Of a DNA stretch of 64,000 bases, positions 40,761 to 51,262 are shown in pieces (within the stretch, counting starts at the first letter, position 1; every line of letters begins with the position of its first letter). The notes below the pieces were generated by a model that saw only the letters and a program-made list of their open reading frames with translations, did no database searches and was not told the origin of the DNA. The DNA is taken from positions 682,001 to 746,000 of the forward strand of contig NC_083676.1 of the NCBI RefSeq assembly GCF_030384665.1, given 5' to 3'. Origin of the DNA: Lodderomyces elongisporus. Taxonomy: Eukaryota; Ascomycota; Pichiomycetes; Serinales; Debaryomycetaceae. The translations under genes and the position numbers were made by a program.

Positions 40761-43607
40761 TTATAAAAAATAGTCTGGGTACCGGCTTTGCCAATTGTTT
40801 GACTCGATCAAGTGCCGCATTGTGGGTCTGCCATGCGGACAGTTCCATGGCTTATCTAGCTTGCTCAAGTTTGCCACTACTTTTTGCATTCTTTGTTTTG
40901 ATAAAAAAGAGCCAATCATTATACTGCTTCGACACGCTTTCATGGCCACTATTTTCCTAATCTTGGAGCATTTTATGTTCCTGTTACTTGGTTGCTCGTT
41001 TATCAAGTTGATTAGTTCATAAAAATCATCCACACTGAACATAATGTTTTTGTACACCGGTAAAGACGTTAAAGAGATTTTTGCACCTGCAGGTTTGTCA
41101 TAATCAACCGATATCTTGAAACCATTGTTTTGAAATATCTGTTCATGATCAAGCACAAGCATCTCATCGATAACATTTAGGTCAACAAATAATGGTGTGA
41201 TCAATGGCTGGTAATTAACTGCAAATGTCTCTAAAAGACGCTCAAAGTTGAATTTCTCATCCGAGGCATGTTGGTCAATAATAAACAAATTTGACCCATG
41301 ACACACCAAAATAAACCCCAAGTTGAATTGGCCAATGAGTTTCATATCCAAAAAATCTGTCTTTTTGATTTGGTAAATCTCTTGTTCATCTAAGCTTTTG
41401 TTTATCAAAAGTTTCTGAGCTTTATAGTTCGCATCATCTCCAAATATTGTCATTCTTTCTTCAAGCAATGACATCACGCTCTCAGAAGAAACTATTTCCC
41501 ATCTTTTGAACAAGTCACTTTTGCGATTTGTTTGTTTGTGTTTTGCCAAGCTTTCCTCCACAAACTGTTCATCACCAATCTGAATATGTAAACCATTTTC
41601 GCTAGTTTGTTCTTCAGAAACAGGGAAATAGTTTTTCCCGTGATTATCAGCAGGGTTGATCTCCTCTGCTTCTAAAGAATTACTTTGTTGCATTACTGGT
41701 TTTTCGTACAAATATGATGACATTATACCTTTAAACCGCTTTCGTGAAGCAGAATCCATATTGTCCGTTTTAATAAAGGGGGAGGAAATGCAAGTGGCAT
41801 TATTGGAATCCTTTTCCGAATCTAAATCAGACTGCAATGCTGTTGCGGCTGTAGTAGTATAATCAAAATGGCGTTTCAAATTAACACTTGCTTTACTATT
41901 GATTTCTTTATCCTCAGTACTTTTCTTTACAGCATTGTCATTGTCATTGTCATTGTCGTCGTTGTTGTTTTTGTCGTCATTGTCATCATTATCGTCATTG
42001 TTATTGTCATTTTTGTTGTTGATCTCGTCATTACTTCCGTGAATAGAAGGATACGATACCAAAGTCGGCACTCCACCTTCAATGTATAGGGGGTTTCTTA
42101 ATGATGCATATTCATGACTCAATGCAGGGGAGGAACATTTCTTAAGCTCAACATCTGCTTCCAGACTAAACAGGGATTTTACTGATTCGTGAAAAGTACC
42201 AAAACCAGTTTCGTGAGCTTTAATCTCATTTATAACCTCGTCTATAACCTTATAAGTACCACCACCACCACCATCATGATGATGATGATGATCATCATCA
42301 TCATCACCTTGTTGTTGTTGTCCTTCCTTCTCTTCTTTTTCTTCTTCAGTTTCTTCATCATCTCTATGTTTTGAGTCCAGCTTCATTATTTTATGGTCCT
42401 TGGCTACAATTTCCGTAAAGCTACTGTCGGTATCATTGCTAAAAGCTTTCAACGTTTCATTGATATTGGATTGACGCTTAGATTGGTCCAGTTTTGTAGA
42501 AGCTTCATCCATGCTGTGTGTACGACTTGGTATTGTATATTGACTCTGTGTATTCCGCGGTATTACAACTTCGTCTTTTGTTTCATAAAAAGTTATTAAA
42601 CTTTCTCTAATGAGTTCCAACACCTTATCTTCATTATGAACAAGAACACTAGTCTTGTCGGGAAGCAAATTCACATCAATGGCTTCAGGGTTGATGTCCA
42701 AGTTGAGAATATACACAGGAAATTGGACATGATTGAACGATTTATAAATTTCATTTATAATTTTGGCCAATTTCTTGTAAACAATAGGCCGCTTATTAAC
42801 AAAGAGAAACTGCCGATCTTGTGTAGAACGTCCAAGGCCAAAAGAGTAGGATGATATGTGGCCCGCAATTGAAATGTCTTTGTTTATCTGCAAGTTAATT
42901 TCGAGCAAGTTGGTATTACCATTTGTACCAAAGATGGAAATCAAATTTTCCGTGCTTGTGTTGTTCTCGCCTCCCCTCGAAGATAATATAAGACTTCTTT
43001 TCCCATTATTAACGTTTGTCACTTCAAATTTGATCGTGGGGTAAATCAATAGGTAGTTGGTAATAAAGCTGACAGTTTTGTGAAACTCCTTTTTGGAATT
43101 CTTGATAAAGTTTTTCCATCGAACAGGGAATTTTTTGAATATGCTTTCAATTGTAACAACAGTCCCCGAGGGAGTACTCATATCCCCTCGCTTCTTTGTA
43201 TTTTTGACAAGTGCTCCAAACTGATCAAAATCTAGAATATGACAAATGGGGTTCGAATCAAGAGTACGCGTCTTTATGGAAACCTTGTTCGCTAAAGCGC
43301 ATATGGAATTCAAAGCTTCTCCACGAAACCCCAATGTTCCAAGCTTGGATAAATCTTCAAACTCTTTAATCTTAGAGGTATGACTTCGCAAGCAGACAGT
43401 GTCAAAATCATTTTCGCTTATACCTTTACCATTATCTTGAACAGTTATCGAGTCTATACCGTAGTTTGCAAAATTCACCAGGATCTTTTTCGCTGATGCG
43501 TCAATTGCGTTTTCAACAAGTTCTTTCACTATAGATCTCAAGTCAATAATCACTTGTCCCGAAGTGATCTTGGAGATATCCGTAGCATTGATTCCTTGAA
43601 TGGACAT
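40761..43607 (-). CDS. PMS1: Pms1 mismatch-repair protein (MutL-alpha endonuclease subunit)
   Basis: The 948-aa protein has both MutL halves. The N-terminal GHKL ATPase shows ELVENAIDAS, VQDNGKGI, KLGTLGFRGEAL and the GTVVTIESIFKKFPVR region. The C-terminal dimerisation/endonuclease domain carries DQHASDEKFNFE (near residue 776), the DQHAX2EX4E metal motif that gives MutL-alpha its nicking activity. Its partner motifs are ACRSSIMIG and CPHGRPTM near residue 923. The central linker is highly acidic and low complexity (runs of Asp/Asn and His). With Mlh1, Pms1 nicks the mismatched strand after MutS recognition. The gene is divergent from REV7, sharing a 377-bp intergenic region. Confidence 0.96.
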   Translation of the reverse strand: MSIQGINATDISKITSGQVIIDLRSIVKELVENAIDASAKKILVNFANYGIDSITVQDNGKGISENDFDTVCLRSHTSKIKEFEDLSKLGTLGFRGEALNSICALANKVSIKTRTLDSNPICHILDFDQFGALVKNTKKRGDMSTPSGTVVTIESIFKKFPVRWKNFIKNSKKEFHKTVSFITNYLLIYPTIKFEVTNVNNGKRSLILSSRGGENNTSTENLISIFGTNGNTNLLEINLQINKDISIAGHISSYSFGLGRSTQDRQFLFVNKRPIVYKKLAKIINEIYKSFNHVQFPVYILNLDINPEAIDVNLLPDKTSVLVHNEDKVLELIRESLITFYETKDEVVIPRNTQSQYTIPSRTHSMDEASTKLDQSKRQSNINETLKAFSNDTDSSFTEIVAKDHKIMKLDSKHRDDEETEEEKEEKEGQQQQGDDDDDHHHHHDGGGGGTYKVIDEVINEIKAHETGFGTFHESVKSLFSLEADVELKKCSSPALSHEYASLRNPLYIEGGVPTLVSYPSIHGSNDEINNKNDNNNDDNDDNDDKNNNDDNDNDNDNAVKKSTEDKEINSKASVNLKRHFDYTTTAATALQSDLDSEKDSNNATCISSPFIKTDNMDSASRKRFKGIMSSYLYEKPVMQQSNSLEAEEINPADNHGKNYFPVSEEQTSENGLHIQIGDEQFVEESLAKHKQTNRKSDLFKRWEIVSSESVMSLLEERMTIFGDDANYKAQKLLINKSLDEQEIYQIKKTDFLDMKLIGQFNLGFILVCHGSNLFIIDQHASDEKFNFERLLETFAVNYQPLITPLFVDLNVIDEMLVLDHEQIFQNNGFKISVDYDKPAGAKISLTSLPVYKNIMFSVDDFYELINLINEQPSNRNIKCSKIRKIVAMKACRSSIMIGSFLSKQRMQKVVANLSKLDKPWNCPHGRPTMRHLIESNNWQSRYPDYFL

Positions 43608-43984
43608 GTGAGTGAGTCAATGATCAAGCGAGTGAGTGTTTGTGGGTCTTCCTGGAATATGGGGAAAGCAAACTAGGTGATATATATATATATATATATT
43701 TACTAAGCAACTATTGCTAGGTGTTTCAAAAAACCGTGTTTCGAAAAGTGCTTGCGCGTCTTATTTCTATTTCTATTTCGCTCACTAGCTCTCACTTACT
43801 AACAAAATTTTTCCTCAATTTTCTACCCCAGATCCTATTTTTTGTTCTTTTTCTTTTTTTTTTTCTTTTTTTTGTTTTTTCCATTCCTTGTTTGATGTTC
43901 CAATCTTCTATTCATTCATACATCGTAGCATCCAGCTAGTCAGGAGAATATCTTTATGAATATCATCACCAATGGCTGATAATT
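43608..43984. other. Shared PMS1-REV7 divergent promoter
   Basis: 377 bp between two repair genes transcribed apart. It contains a TA tract (43681-43698), a T-rich block (43845-43880) and two short upstream ORFs close to the REV7 ATG. No perfect MluI box was found; GCGCGT near 43755 is a partial match. Confidence 0.7.
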
Positions 43985-44007
43985 ATGCCGCAAAAGGGGA
44001 ACCATAA
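43956..44007 (+). promoter_or_regulatory. Two short uORFs ahead of and overlapping the REV7 start
   Basis: uORF1 runs ATG 43956 to TGA 43979 (7 codons). uORF2 runs ATG 43972 to TAA 44007 (11 codons) and overlaps the REV7 ATG at 43985 in another frame. A scanning ribosome would meet both first, so REV7 translation may be low or depend on leaky scanning, unless transcription starts downstream of 43972. Confidence 0.5.
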
Positions 44008-44752
44008 AAATGACGTACACCAGCCTTTGACGGTAAACAATTTTTTTCTTGTATTCAGAGAATTTGTCACTGCATGGTTGAATGAGATCCTCTACTATAA
44101 TAGGGTATACGATCCGTTAATTTTTGATGATTACAAAGCATTTGAGATCCTAATCCACAAGAATCGACATCCGCATTTAAGTGAATACATTGACGACTTT
44201 GTCTTGAATGTGATAAACAACTTGATAATTAGTAAAAAACAACTGAATGGATTGCAAAGCATATCATGTTCCATATACGATACTGAATCCGAGTCAGTAG
44301 TTAAGGTTTACACAATCAAATTTACCCAATTCATTGTAAATTTGGATAAAACAATCACGGAACTTAAAGAAGATTTAATCAACGACACTTCTGCTTCTTT
44401 AAACGTTCCCGACCTCACGTGGCGGGAGATACACACACAGTTTCAAACTGTGCTCTTCAAGCACTCGCAACAACTTAAGAAGGATGCAGAAACTGTTTTT
44501 GTCAGCTCAAGCTCCAGCTCCAATTTAAACAGCGGAGACACCACTAGGTCCACTGGTAATAACTTTTTTTTCAAAATCACAGTTGATCTCGATGCTCTGG
44601 TGTACCCTAAAAGTAGTGACTGGGTAAGATTGGAAAAAAATTTAAAAAGTAAAGAAGAAGTTTTTGAGACTACTGCGAAACTCAAAACCTGCGGCGAACT
44701 CGACTTGAGTGTCTTGTCGTTTGACCTTGTCAATACCTATTTTTCAGAATGA
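43985..44752 (+). CDS. REV7: Rev7, HORMA-domain subunit of DNA polymerase zeta
   Basis: The 255-aa protein is a HORMA domain almost throughout. FREFVTAWLNEILYYNRVYD is the first helix, followed by HPHLSEYIDDF (compare 'HPELNQYIQD' in Rev7/MAD2L2). The strand ISCSIYDTESESVVKVYTIK and the helix after it also match the family. Length agrees with S. cerevisiae Rev7 (245 aa). The variable 160-190 region holds a Ser-rich loop. Family knowledge: Rev7 bridges Rev3 and Rev1 in translesion synthesis. Identification rests on motif order rather than high identity. It pairs head-to-head with PMS1, and its start region is complicated by overlapping uORFs. Confidence 0.85.
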   Translation: MPQKGNHKNDVHQPLTVNNFFLVFREFVTAWLNEILYYNRVYDPLIFDDYKAFEILIHKNRHPHLSEYIDDFVLNVINNLIISKKQLNGLQSISCSIYDTESESVVKVYTIKFTQFIVNLDKTITELKEDLINDTSASLNVPDLTWREIHTQFQTVLFKHSQQLKKDAETVFVSSSSSSNLNSGDTTRSTGNNFFFKITVDLDALVYPKSSDWVRLEKNLKSKEEVFETTAKLKTCGELDLSVLSFDLVNTYFSE

Positions 44753-45820
44753 TTTTAATTTCCAGAAAAGAAAAAATAAAAGAAAAAAGGAAAAAGACAA
44801 GCCTACAGTATGTGTTGTGATTACTTTACTTGCGCCAAAGTAATAGAAAAACAATGAAAAAAAACAAAATTAAAAAGATAAACATTACATACAAGAGCAG
44901 TCAATTAGGATGAAGTATATTTAGAATTGTGAAATTTCAATCATGGACAGCTGGTACAGCAATAATAGCGTCTTTTAAAGGCATAATGGGAACGAGAGAT
45001 GAAGGACCAGGAACATGGAAGTGACATCTTATCGTATAAGATTGGCACTTTGTATAGAGTTCTTACTTTTGTGGGCAAAAAGTTTTTAGTGTAAGACACA
45101 CCCCACGCACACACACATACATACAGATATACTCATGATAGACAAATTTTGTTGATAGCTCCCTTTTAACTCATACAAACACAATAAATCACCTACATGT
45201 GTTGTTTGTAATGAGTAACCTTTAATATCAAAACCTTACTTAATAGGTGCATTATCAAAGCTTTATGATGCAGGGACAGATATGTATGTGTCTAATATCT
45301 GGTGCTAATGGACGTATGTCCAGTATGTCATGTCATTAATGTCGATTATGTCAAACGCGTCATATATGTATATGTGTATATATATATATATACATATGAC
45401 AGATTAACGGTAATTTGGTCGATTACGTAAGGAAACAGGGAATACAAAAGAAATTCCGAGTTTTTCTTTTTTTTTATTTTTTTTTATTTTATTTTTTAAA
45501 AAAAAAACTTCCGTCAAGTCTTGGACATAAAATTCGGCTTTAAGAATATAATAGGAAGAAAAGAAACGAGCAATCGAACAAACAAAGAAACAAAGCCCCA
45601 AGTAAATGATTCTGTGATATCATGAATCTATAAATAAATAAGCATATACATATATATATATATATATATAGATATACAACCTGATATGCAAAACAACCAC
45701 GACTTTTCTTAAACCAATTCTCTTTGTTTTTCTCTTTCTCTTTCTTCTTTTATACTGATATTTACTCACTTACTTGATAGAAAGTTAAATATTCTCATCA
45801 AGCTATTCCCTCTCACAACT
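44753..45820. other. REV7 3' flank and PHO13 promoter
   Basis: Mostly AT-rich with an ACGCGT motif (45355-45360), TA runs (45363-45392, 45649-45670) and T/A homopolymers (45465-45510). A slightly GC-richer patch at 44945-45025 is open on both strands but shows no recognisable product. Confidence 0.6.
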
Positions 45821-46801
45821 ATGACAGTCAAATCAAATCCAGTCTGTCTTAGTTCTCGCAAAGATGCAGAGCGTGTGGTTGAGCTCTTTGACAATTTTTT
45901 ATTAGATTGCGATGGTGTCATTTGGTTATCTGAGACATTGATCGAAGGTGTAGCCGATTTCCTTCGATATTTGCAACTCCACAAAAAGAATATTGCATTC
46001 GTTACAAACAATTCATCCAAGTCACGTCAATCGTACGTCGAGAAATTTAGATTTTTGGGGATACACGGGATCGAAAAAGAGCAGATATACACTACTGGCT
46101 ATTCTGCAGTATTGGAGCTCAGAAAGATGGGGATACATCCAGGGTCTAAAATCTGGGTTCTTGGAGATTCTGGAATTGAAGATGAATTGGCCGATGAAGG
46201 ATATATTGCCTTGGGCGGCTCGAACCCGCTACTTGATCAACCATGGAACCCAAAGAATCCTTTGTTGAAAGTGGACCCCGAGGTAAAAGCCGTGATTGCC
46301 GGCTCAACCAATGACTTTAATTTCATGAGGATTACAACAACGCTTCAGTATCTAGTGTACGATAACAAGAAAATACCATACATTGGAACAAACGGCGATC
46401 GTAACTATCCCGGTCCCGATGGATTGACCTTACCTGCTGGAGGCAGTATTGTCGAGTACATGTCGTACTGCTCAAATAGACCATATATCGATGTTGGTAA
46501 ACCGAGCAAGACTTTTGCTGATGTTATTTTTTACGACACCAACTTTGACCGATCCAAATCAATAATGATTGGAGATACCTTGTCTTCAGATATCAAATTT
46601 GGAAATGATGCAGATCTAGGCAATGGGCATGGTACAATGCTCGTTCTCTCTGGAGTAACAACAATCAATGAGTTGGAACAATTGATAAGTCCTGGCTCTT
46701 CATCGTCGCACTTACATAAAGCACAAGGGCAAGACCAGGCATTGATACCACAATTTTTTGTGGACTCGTTGACGAAATTCTACAATCTTCTACAAAGTTG
46801 A
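45821..46801 (+). CDS. PHO13: Pho13-like HAD phosphatase (2-phosphoglycolate / p-nitrophenyl phosphatase)
   Basis: The 326-aa protein is a HAD-superfamily phosphatase with a C2 cap. Motif I is LLDCDGVIW (Asp-Cys-Asp, the nucleophile and acid/base). Motif II is in FVTNNSSKSRQSY. Motifs III/IV lie in GKPSKTFADVIF and MIGDTLSSDIKFGNDADLG. S. cerevisiae Pho13 has 312 aa. The enzyme clears toxic side products such as 2-phosphoglycolate, 4-phosphoerythronate and 2-phospholactate made by glycolytic enzymes. The start Met follows a T/C-rich leader. A Ser/His-rich loop near 290 is probably a surface insertion. Confidence 0.93.
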   Translation: MTVKSNPVCLSSRKDAERVVELFDNFLLDCDGVIWLSETLIEGVADFLRYLQLHKKNIAFVTNNSSKSRQSYVEKFRFLGIHGIEKEQIYTTGYSAVLELRKMGIHPGSKIWVLGDSGIEDELADEGYIALGGSNPLLDQPWNPKNPLLKVDPEVKAVIAGSTNDFNFMRITTTLQYLVYDNKKIPYIGTNGDRNYPGPDGLTLPAGGSIVEYMSYCSNRPYIDVGKPSKTFADVIFYDTNFDRSKSIMIGDTLSSDIKFGNDADLGNGHGTMLVLSGVTTINELEQLISPGSSSSHLHKAQGQDQALIPQFFVDSLTKFYNLLQS

Positions 46802-47089
46802 TTTTGATCTATTTTGATTTTTATTTTATTTTATTTTGTTACATTTTATTTTATTACATTTTATTTTATTACATGTTATTAGATGTTATTACATGTTATG
46901 TTATTTTATTTCATTTTATTACATGTTATGTTATTTTATTTTATTTCATTTTATTTCATTTGGTTTGTGTTTATTTTTAGATGTAGACATCATTACAGCT
47001 ACGATATCCTCTTTTCTTCTTTGAAAAGAAGCAATGAATAGAACAAAACATAACGTAACATAACATAACAAACCGGTTGATGCATTGAA
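46802..47089. repeat. TTTTATTACA-type degenerate repeat between PHO13 and SAL1
   Basis: From about 46815 to 46970, imperfect units of TTTTATT(A/T)CATTTTATT occur, followed by ACATAACATAACATAAC (47045-47070). It separates two convergent genes. Frames across it (Phe/Tyr/Ile-rich) are not genes. Confidence 0.8.
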
Positions 47090-48769
47090 CTAGACTGTAT
47101 TTTGTAGACCAAATAAACTCTTTAAGTTTTCATAGACAAAGTATGAGATGGAAACAGCTGGCGCCACTTTGGCCAAATTTGGTACCAAGCCTTTGAAAAG
47201 ACCCGGGTATCCTTCTCTTGCGATTGTCTTGTGTAGCACGTCAAAGAAACCATCGTATGTATATGGATGTGCATAAGTTCCCTGTGCCTGTAATCTTGTT
47301 CTCAACAAATTGATGGGGTACACTACAGTAGCACCAAACGAACCCGAGAACGCTCCCAATGTCAATGTTATAGAGTTTGGGAGCCTGACATCATCTTCCA
47401 GTACCCCCTTTTTCAAAGCTTCTCGCTTCACAAGGTATGATTTAATGCTCGAAAAAGTTCCTAAATCCAAGGCAGCATATGGAAAAATACCGCTGGCACC
47501 CGTGATCATACCTCTGTAAAATATTCGGATTCCACCTTCTTGAAACAAATCTTTGGCGGTTTGGATCAACAAAGCATTACCCTTAAGTGAGCTATCCAAA
47601 TTAGAGCATTGGAGTCTGAATTTCAAAGTGTCGATTGGATAAACGACAACCTGAGACACAACACCACCAAATCCACCAGCCAAATACGTAGACAATTTGG
47701 ATATCTGCGCCACGTCATCGACACCTTCGATTCTTGCAAAAAACCGCTTTGCTGCTTCAAATGATCCAAACTTCATTGCCGATTCGGGAAAGACTTTCAA
47801 GACGTTAAGTCCATTACCCACATAGAAAGCTCTAATTCCACCTTCTTTCCAAATAGTTCTTGCTGCTTGAACAATGGGAGATCTAATTGTTTTCTCACGA
47901 AGCTTTGTAGTACCAGCCAGACTCAGCTGTTGTTCTATTTTCTTTTCTAATTCCGCGTGAGCCAATTTTCTCCGCAATTCTTCAATCACTGATGTTTCTG
48001 CACCCGAAGCAATTTGTCGAGCAATTTCTCGTTTTGAATGAAGTATCGTCGAGGTCAAGTCTGTTCGTGCAATCAAAAACACTTTGATTCTGTCAAATGG
48101 CGCTGTACATGTTCTAGATACTACTCCTGCCAATCCACCAGCTAAGAAAAAGCCAAACCCGTTAAGGAATTGACTAACAAGCGTCACATCACCATCCGAA
48201 CTGACATCGTATTCATCCACTATAAACGTATATGCAGTTTTTATCCTTGAGCCATGCAATCGGGGCATCAAGATCAAGAATTCTCGAAACTCATCGTACG
48301 TGATATACCCATCATTTTTGTAGTCAATTTGCTTAAATAGTAGATCTGTATTCACTTGACTGGTTTTTAGGTTCAAGTTTTCCTTCAAATATTTTACAAA
48401 GTCCGACTTGTTCAACTTCCCATCGTTGTCTGCGTCTATTTTGTTGAACCCTTTCAAGATTTGATCATCCGTTTGATTTAAATATCGCTTGAAATCGTTG
48501 AAATCGATAACTTTATCCTTGTCCCCATCAAATGAGTCAAATACTGTCCGAAGCATCTCCTTGTTCTCGCTCATCGGGTGGTTGAGCTTCTTCATTGCTC
48601 TGGTAAAGTCACTAAATGTGATCTGGCCCGTCTGCTCAACGTCTAATTTCTTGAATAGAGCCTCATAGTCATTGGGCTTTGCTGGTATCACAATGTCCTT
48701 AGAATACCCTTCATTTTGATTTGAGTCATTATGGATATATGCAGAGATTGACGTTATGTTTCGAGTCAT
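47090..48769 (-). CDS. SAL1: Calcium-binding mitochondrial ATP-Mg/Pi carrier, Sal1-like
   Basis: I begin at MTRNITSISAY (ATG ending at 48769); the frame's earlier TTG is not used. The 559-aa protein has an N-terminal half with about four EF-hands, the best loops being DGDKDKVIDFND and DADNDGKLNKSD. Three mitochondrial-carrier repeats follow, each with the PX[DE]XX[RK] signature: APFDRIKVF, YPIDTLKFRLQ and YPINLLRTRLQ. S. cerevisiae Sal1 is 545 aa. The family exchanges ATP-Mg for phosphate across the inner membrane in a calcium-dependent way and backs up Aac2. The linker between the EF-hands and the carrier contains a typical amphipathic helix. Confidence 0.93.
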   Translation of the reverse strand: MTRNITSISAYIHNDSNQNEGYSKDIVIPAKPNDYEALFKKLDVEQTGQITFSDFTRAMKKLNHPMSENKEMLRTVFDSFDGDKDKVIDFNDFKRYLNQTDDQILKGFNKIDADNDGKLNKSDFVKYLKENLNLKTSQVNTDLLFKQIDYKNDGYITYDEFREFLILMPRLHGSRIKTAYTFIVDEYDVSSDGDVTLVSQFLNGFGFFLAGGLAGVVSRTCTAPFDRIKVFLIARTDLTSTILHSKREIARQIASGAETSVIEELRRKLAHAELEKKIEQQLSLAGTTKLREKTIRSPIVQAARTIWKEGGIRAFYVGNGLNVLKVFPESAMKFGSFEAAKRFFARIEGVDDVAQISKLSTYLAGGFGGVVSQVVVYPIDTLKFRLQCSNLDSSLKGNALLIQTAKDLFQEGGIRIFYRGMITGASGIFPYAALDLGTFSSIKSYLVKREALKKGVLEDDVRLPNSITLTLGAFSGSFGATVVYPINLLRTRLQAQGTYAHPYTYDGFFDVLHKTIAREGYPGLFKGLVPNLAKVAPAVSISYFVYENLKSLFGLQNTV

Positions 48770-49310
48770 TCTGTGTGGTATTCTTTTCAATACAAAAAAA
48801 AAAGGTAATTGGCTTTTTGTCGATGACTATTGGCTGAAGTAGTTGAAATTAAAACCCCCAAAAAAAAAGAACAGATTTTTTTTTTTTAAAAAAATAAAAA
48901 ATAAAATTGTAAAGTACTAAACAATAATATTTTTTTTTTTTTTGGAGTTTGGAAAATTAAAACTGAAAAAAAAAAACAAAAAACAAAACACTAAATAACA
49001 AATAACGAATTGATAAAGCAAATGATAATATAAATGGGTAAGTGTTTGTCGCTATAATGTACAATGCTATTTATAAGTTATGATAATGGTCTATAGGCAT
49101 TCCTTTCGATAGTATCTGTATAATGAGAACTGTATTGGAGTCTGCTTTTTTAACCTTTTTTTTCCCTTTTTCCTTTTTTTTTTTTTCTTTTTTTCTTTTT
49201 TTCTGTTTCTATTTTGTTTGCATTAAGAAATATATGGCACAAGATAGTTATGAATGGCCGACAATGGCCTGTTTCTCTGAAAAAATGTGTGGATCCGGGG
49301 ACGTTAGAGA

Positions 49311-49351
<41 letters not shown>

Positions 49352-49681
49352 AAAGAGGGGATGCGAGGGACGGAAAAGAGGAGAAGAAGGGAAGAAGAGA
49401 AGATGTCATTTCTTCTCAAAAAGTTTTGTTTTGTACCACCAGCAGTATCGTTGACACCCTCACCGGTACCCATAAGCGAGGGAACCTGTGAAAAGATGTC
49501 TACCTCCCTTTCCGTCTAGATCACCACACCAGTAGTAGCAATTCTTAGCGAGGCAGAATCTCAAAAGGAAAAAAGATAAAGAAACGGAATATGAACAAGC
49601 TACAGAGATGGTTATAATATACATATATATATATATATATATAGTATATACGTACATGTATCTAAATATGTTTAAACAAAA
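48770..49681. other. SAL1 promoter / CCT2 3' flank
   Basis: Contains A/T homopolymers (48855-48965), a (GA)n tract at 49307-49348 and purine-rich DNA to 49405. A TA tract lies at 49623-49641 just downstream of CCT2. ORFs here come from the GA repeat. Confidence 0.65.
49307..49348 (+). repeat. (GA)n dinucleotide tract
   Basis: About 20 GA units, slightly interrupted at the left end (GAAAGAGAAAG), in the non-coding spacer between SAL1 and CCT2. Confidence 0.9.
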
Positions 49682-51262
49682 CTAGTGGTTTCTATCAGCA
49701 GTTCGTGGCTTGGCACGGATGATGTTGTCGACTCTCAACAATACCTCAGCTGCCTCTGTTGCCGAGTTCACCACTGCCTTCTTCAATTTATAACTCTCAA
49801 CAATTCCCAAATCTCTCATATCTGCTACTGTACCATTATTCAAGTCCAACCCCGAGGATGACAAACCATTGTAAATGGCGGATCTTAATTTCGTCACCAA
49901 CTCACTTGAATCGTATCCTGCATTATCTGCCAAGATGGTGGGTAGTTGTCTTAAAGCCTTGCTAAATGCTTCAATGGCAAGTGCCTTTTTGCCAGTTTCA
50001 TTTGCTGCCGCCTGGTCTACTGCCTTGGCCATAATCATTTCTGCGCATCCACCACCAAGCACGGTTTTAGTGTCTCTTGTTGTTTGGGACAATACGGATA
50101 ATGCATCGTGTAGAGAACGATCGGCCTCCTCCAATACATGATCGGTAGCCCCACGCAACACCACGGTACATGCTTCACCTGCAGCTACCCCAGAGAACTT
50201 CAAAAACGTATCCTCACCAATAAAGATCTCTTCGATTGAATCACAGTATCCAAGCTTGACAGAGTCTGGGTTATCAAAAGTACTCACCACTTCACCGCCT
50301 GTCACCAAAGCCAACCTCTCAACTCCATCGAAATCGGCATGCTCTATTGAGTTAATCTTGGCATCAGTAAAGAGCTGCTCGGGATAGTCGTATATGAGCT
50401 GACGATTGATAAATACATTGATGTCGAATTTCTTGATTTTATCCACCTTATTTTTCATCTTCAACTTCTCGGCTTTCTCCAACTCGGCCAATTTCGAAGT
50501 CGAGTCTACTTTAAACTTGGCTCCAAAAATCTTGACTTTATCCGTATCCATTGATGTATTGGCGATCAAGATTTTGGCATTTTCGATTTTCTTGGGCTGA
50601 CCAATACCAAATTTCTTTTCCAAAATAAAACCTTCATCGAGATACGAGTCTGAAAGTTTGCCACCAACTTTCTTAATTATTTGGATATTGTTCAAATTTG
50701 TCGATCCTTTTAACCGGAGAATGGCGTCTACAGCCAAATTTGCAAAATACTCTTTGTCTTGAGATAAGATCTTCGACGAGAGGGTGGTCTTTGCAATATT
50801 TAAAAGATCTTGCCTAAACTTCTCTTGATTGTTACCATTGTTTACCGCGTTCTTGTCCAATGCTTCAATAGCGTGTTTTCGTGCAATTCGAAAACCTTCT
50901 ATAATGGTTTGAGGATGTATGTTTTGGTCAATTAACTTTTCACTTTCTCTCAAGAGCTCAGCACTCAAAACAGTCACCGAGGTGGTACCATCTCCGACTT
51001 CGTCGTCTTGGACTTTTGAAATGTTCACCAACACTTTTGCAGCTGGGTTTTCAAATGGGATGGATTTCAAGATAGTGGCACCATCATTGGTGACAATCGA
51101 GTGATCAGGATTGCTTGCGCTTTGCAACAATTTGTCCATACCCTTTGGGCCAAGCGTTGACTTCACCAAATCACCGACAGCGATTGCACCAACAAATGCT
51201 GCCATACGTGCATTTTCACCTCTATCTTCTTCAACCTGATCCTTGAATATCTGAACTGACAT
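49682..51262 (-). CDS. CCT2: TCP-1 beta, chaperonin CCT complex subunit
   Basis: The 526-aa protein matches Cct2 (S. cerevisiae 527 aa). It begins [18 protein letters not shown]. Group II chaperonin ATPase motifs are intact: [24 protein letters not shown] and [11 protein letters not shown]. Near the end are [12 protein letters not shown] and the [15 protein letters not shown] region. CCT folds actin, tubulin and WD40 proteins in the cytosol. The polypeptide has no insertions and few low-complexity stretches, unlike many neighbours. Confidence 0.98.
   Translation of the reverse strand: MSVQIFKDQVEEDRGENARMAAFVGAIAVGDLVKSTLGPKGMDKLLQSASNPDHSIVTNDGATILKSIPFENPAAKVLVNISKVQDDEVGDGTTSVTVLSAELLRESEKLIDQNIHPQTIIEGFRIARKHAIEALDKNAVNNGNNQEKFRQDLLNIAKTTLSSKILSQDKEYFANLAVDAILRLKGSTNLNNIQIIKKVGGKLSDSYLDEGFILEKKFGIGQPKKIENAKILIANTSMDTDKVKIFGAKFKVDSTSKLAELEKAEKLKMKNKVDKIKKFDINVFINRQLIYDYPEQLFTDAKINSIEHADFDGVERLALVTGGEVVSTFDNPDSVKLGYCDSIEEIFIGEDTFLKFSGVAAGEACTVVLRGATDHVLEEADRSLHDALSVLSQTTRDTKTVLGGGCAEMIMAKAVDQAAANETGKKALAIEAFSKALRQLPTILADNAGYDSSELVTKLRSAIYNGLSSSGLDLNNGTVADMRDLGIVESYKLKKAVVNSATEAAEVLLRVDNIIRAKPRTADRNH

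Noticed and set aside
44941..45025. GC-richer patch open on both strands after REV7
   Set aside because: Short, without credible start or splice sites; could not be linked to any protein or RNA.
46798..47024. Two 60-aa Tyr/Ile/Phe-rich ORFs after PHO13
   Set aside because: Products of the TTTTATTACA repeat.
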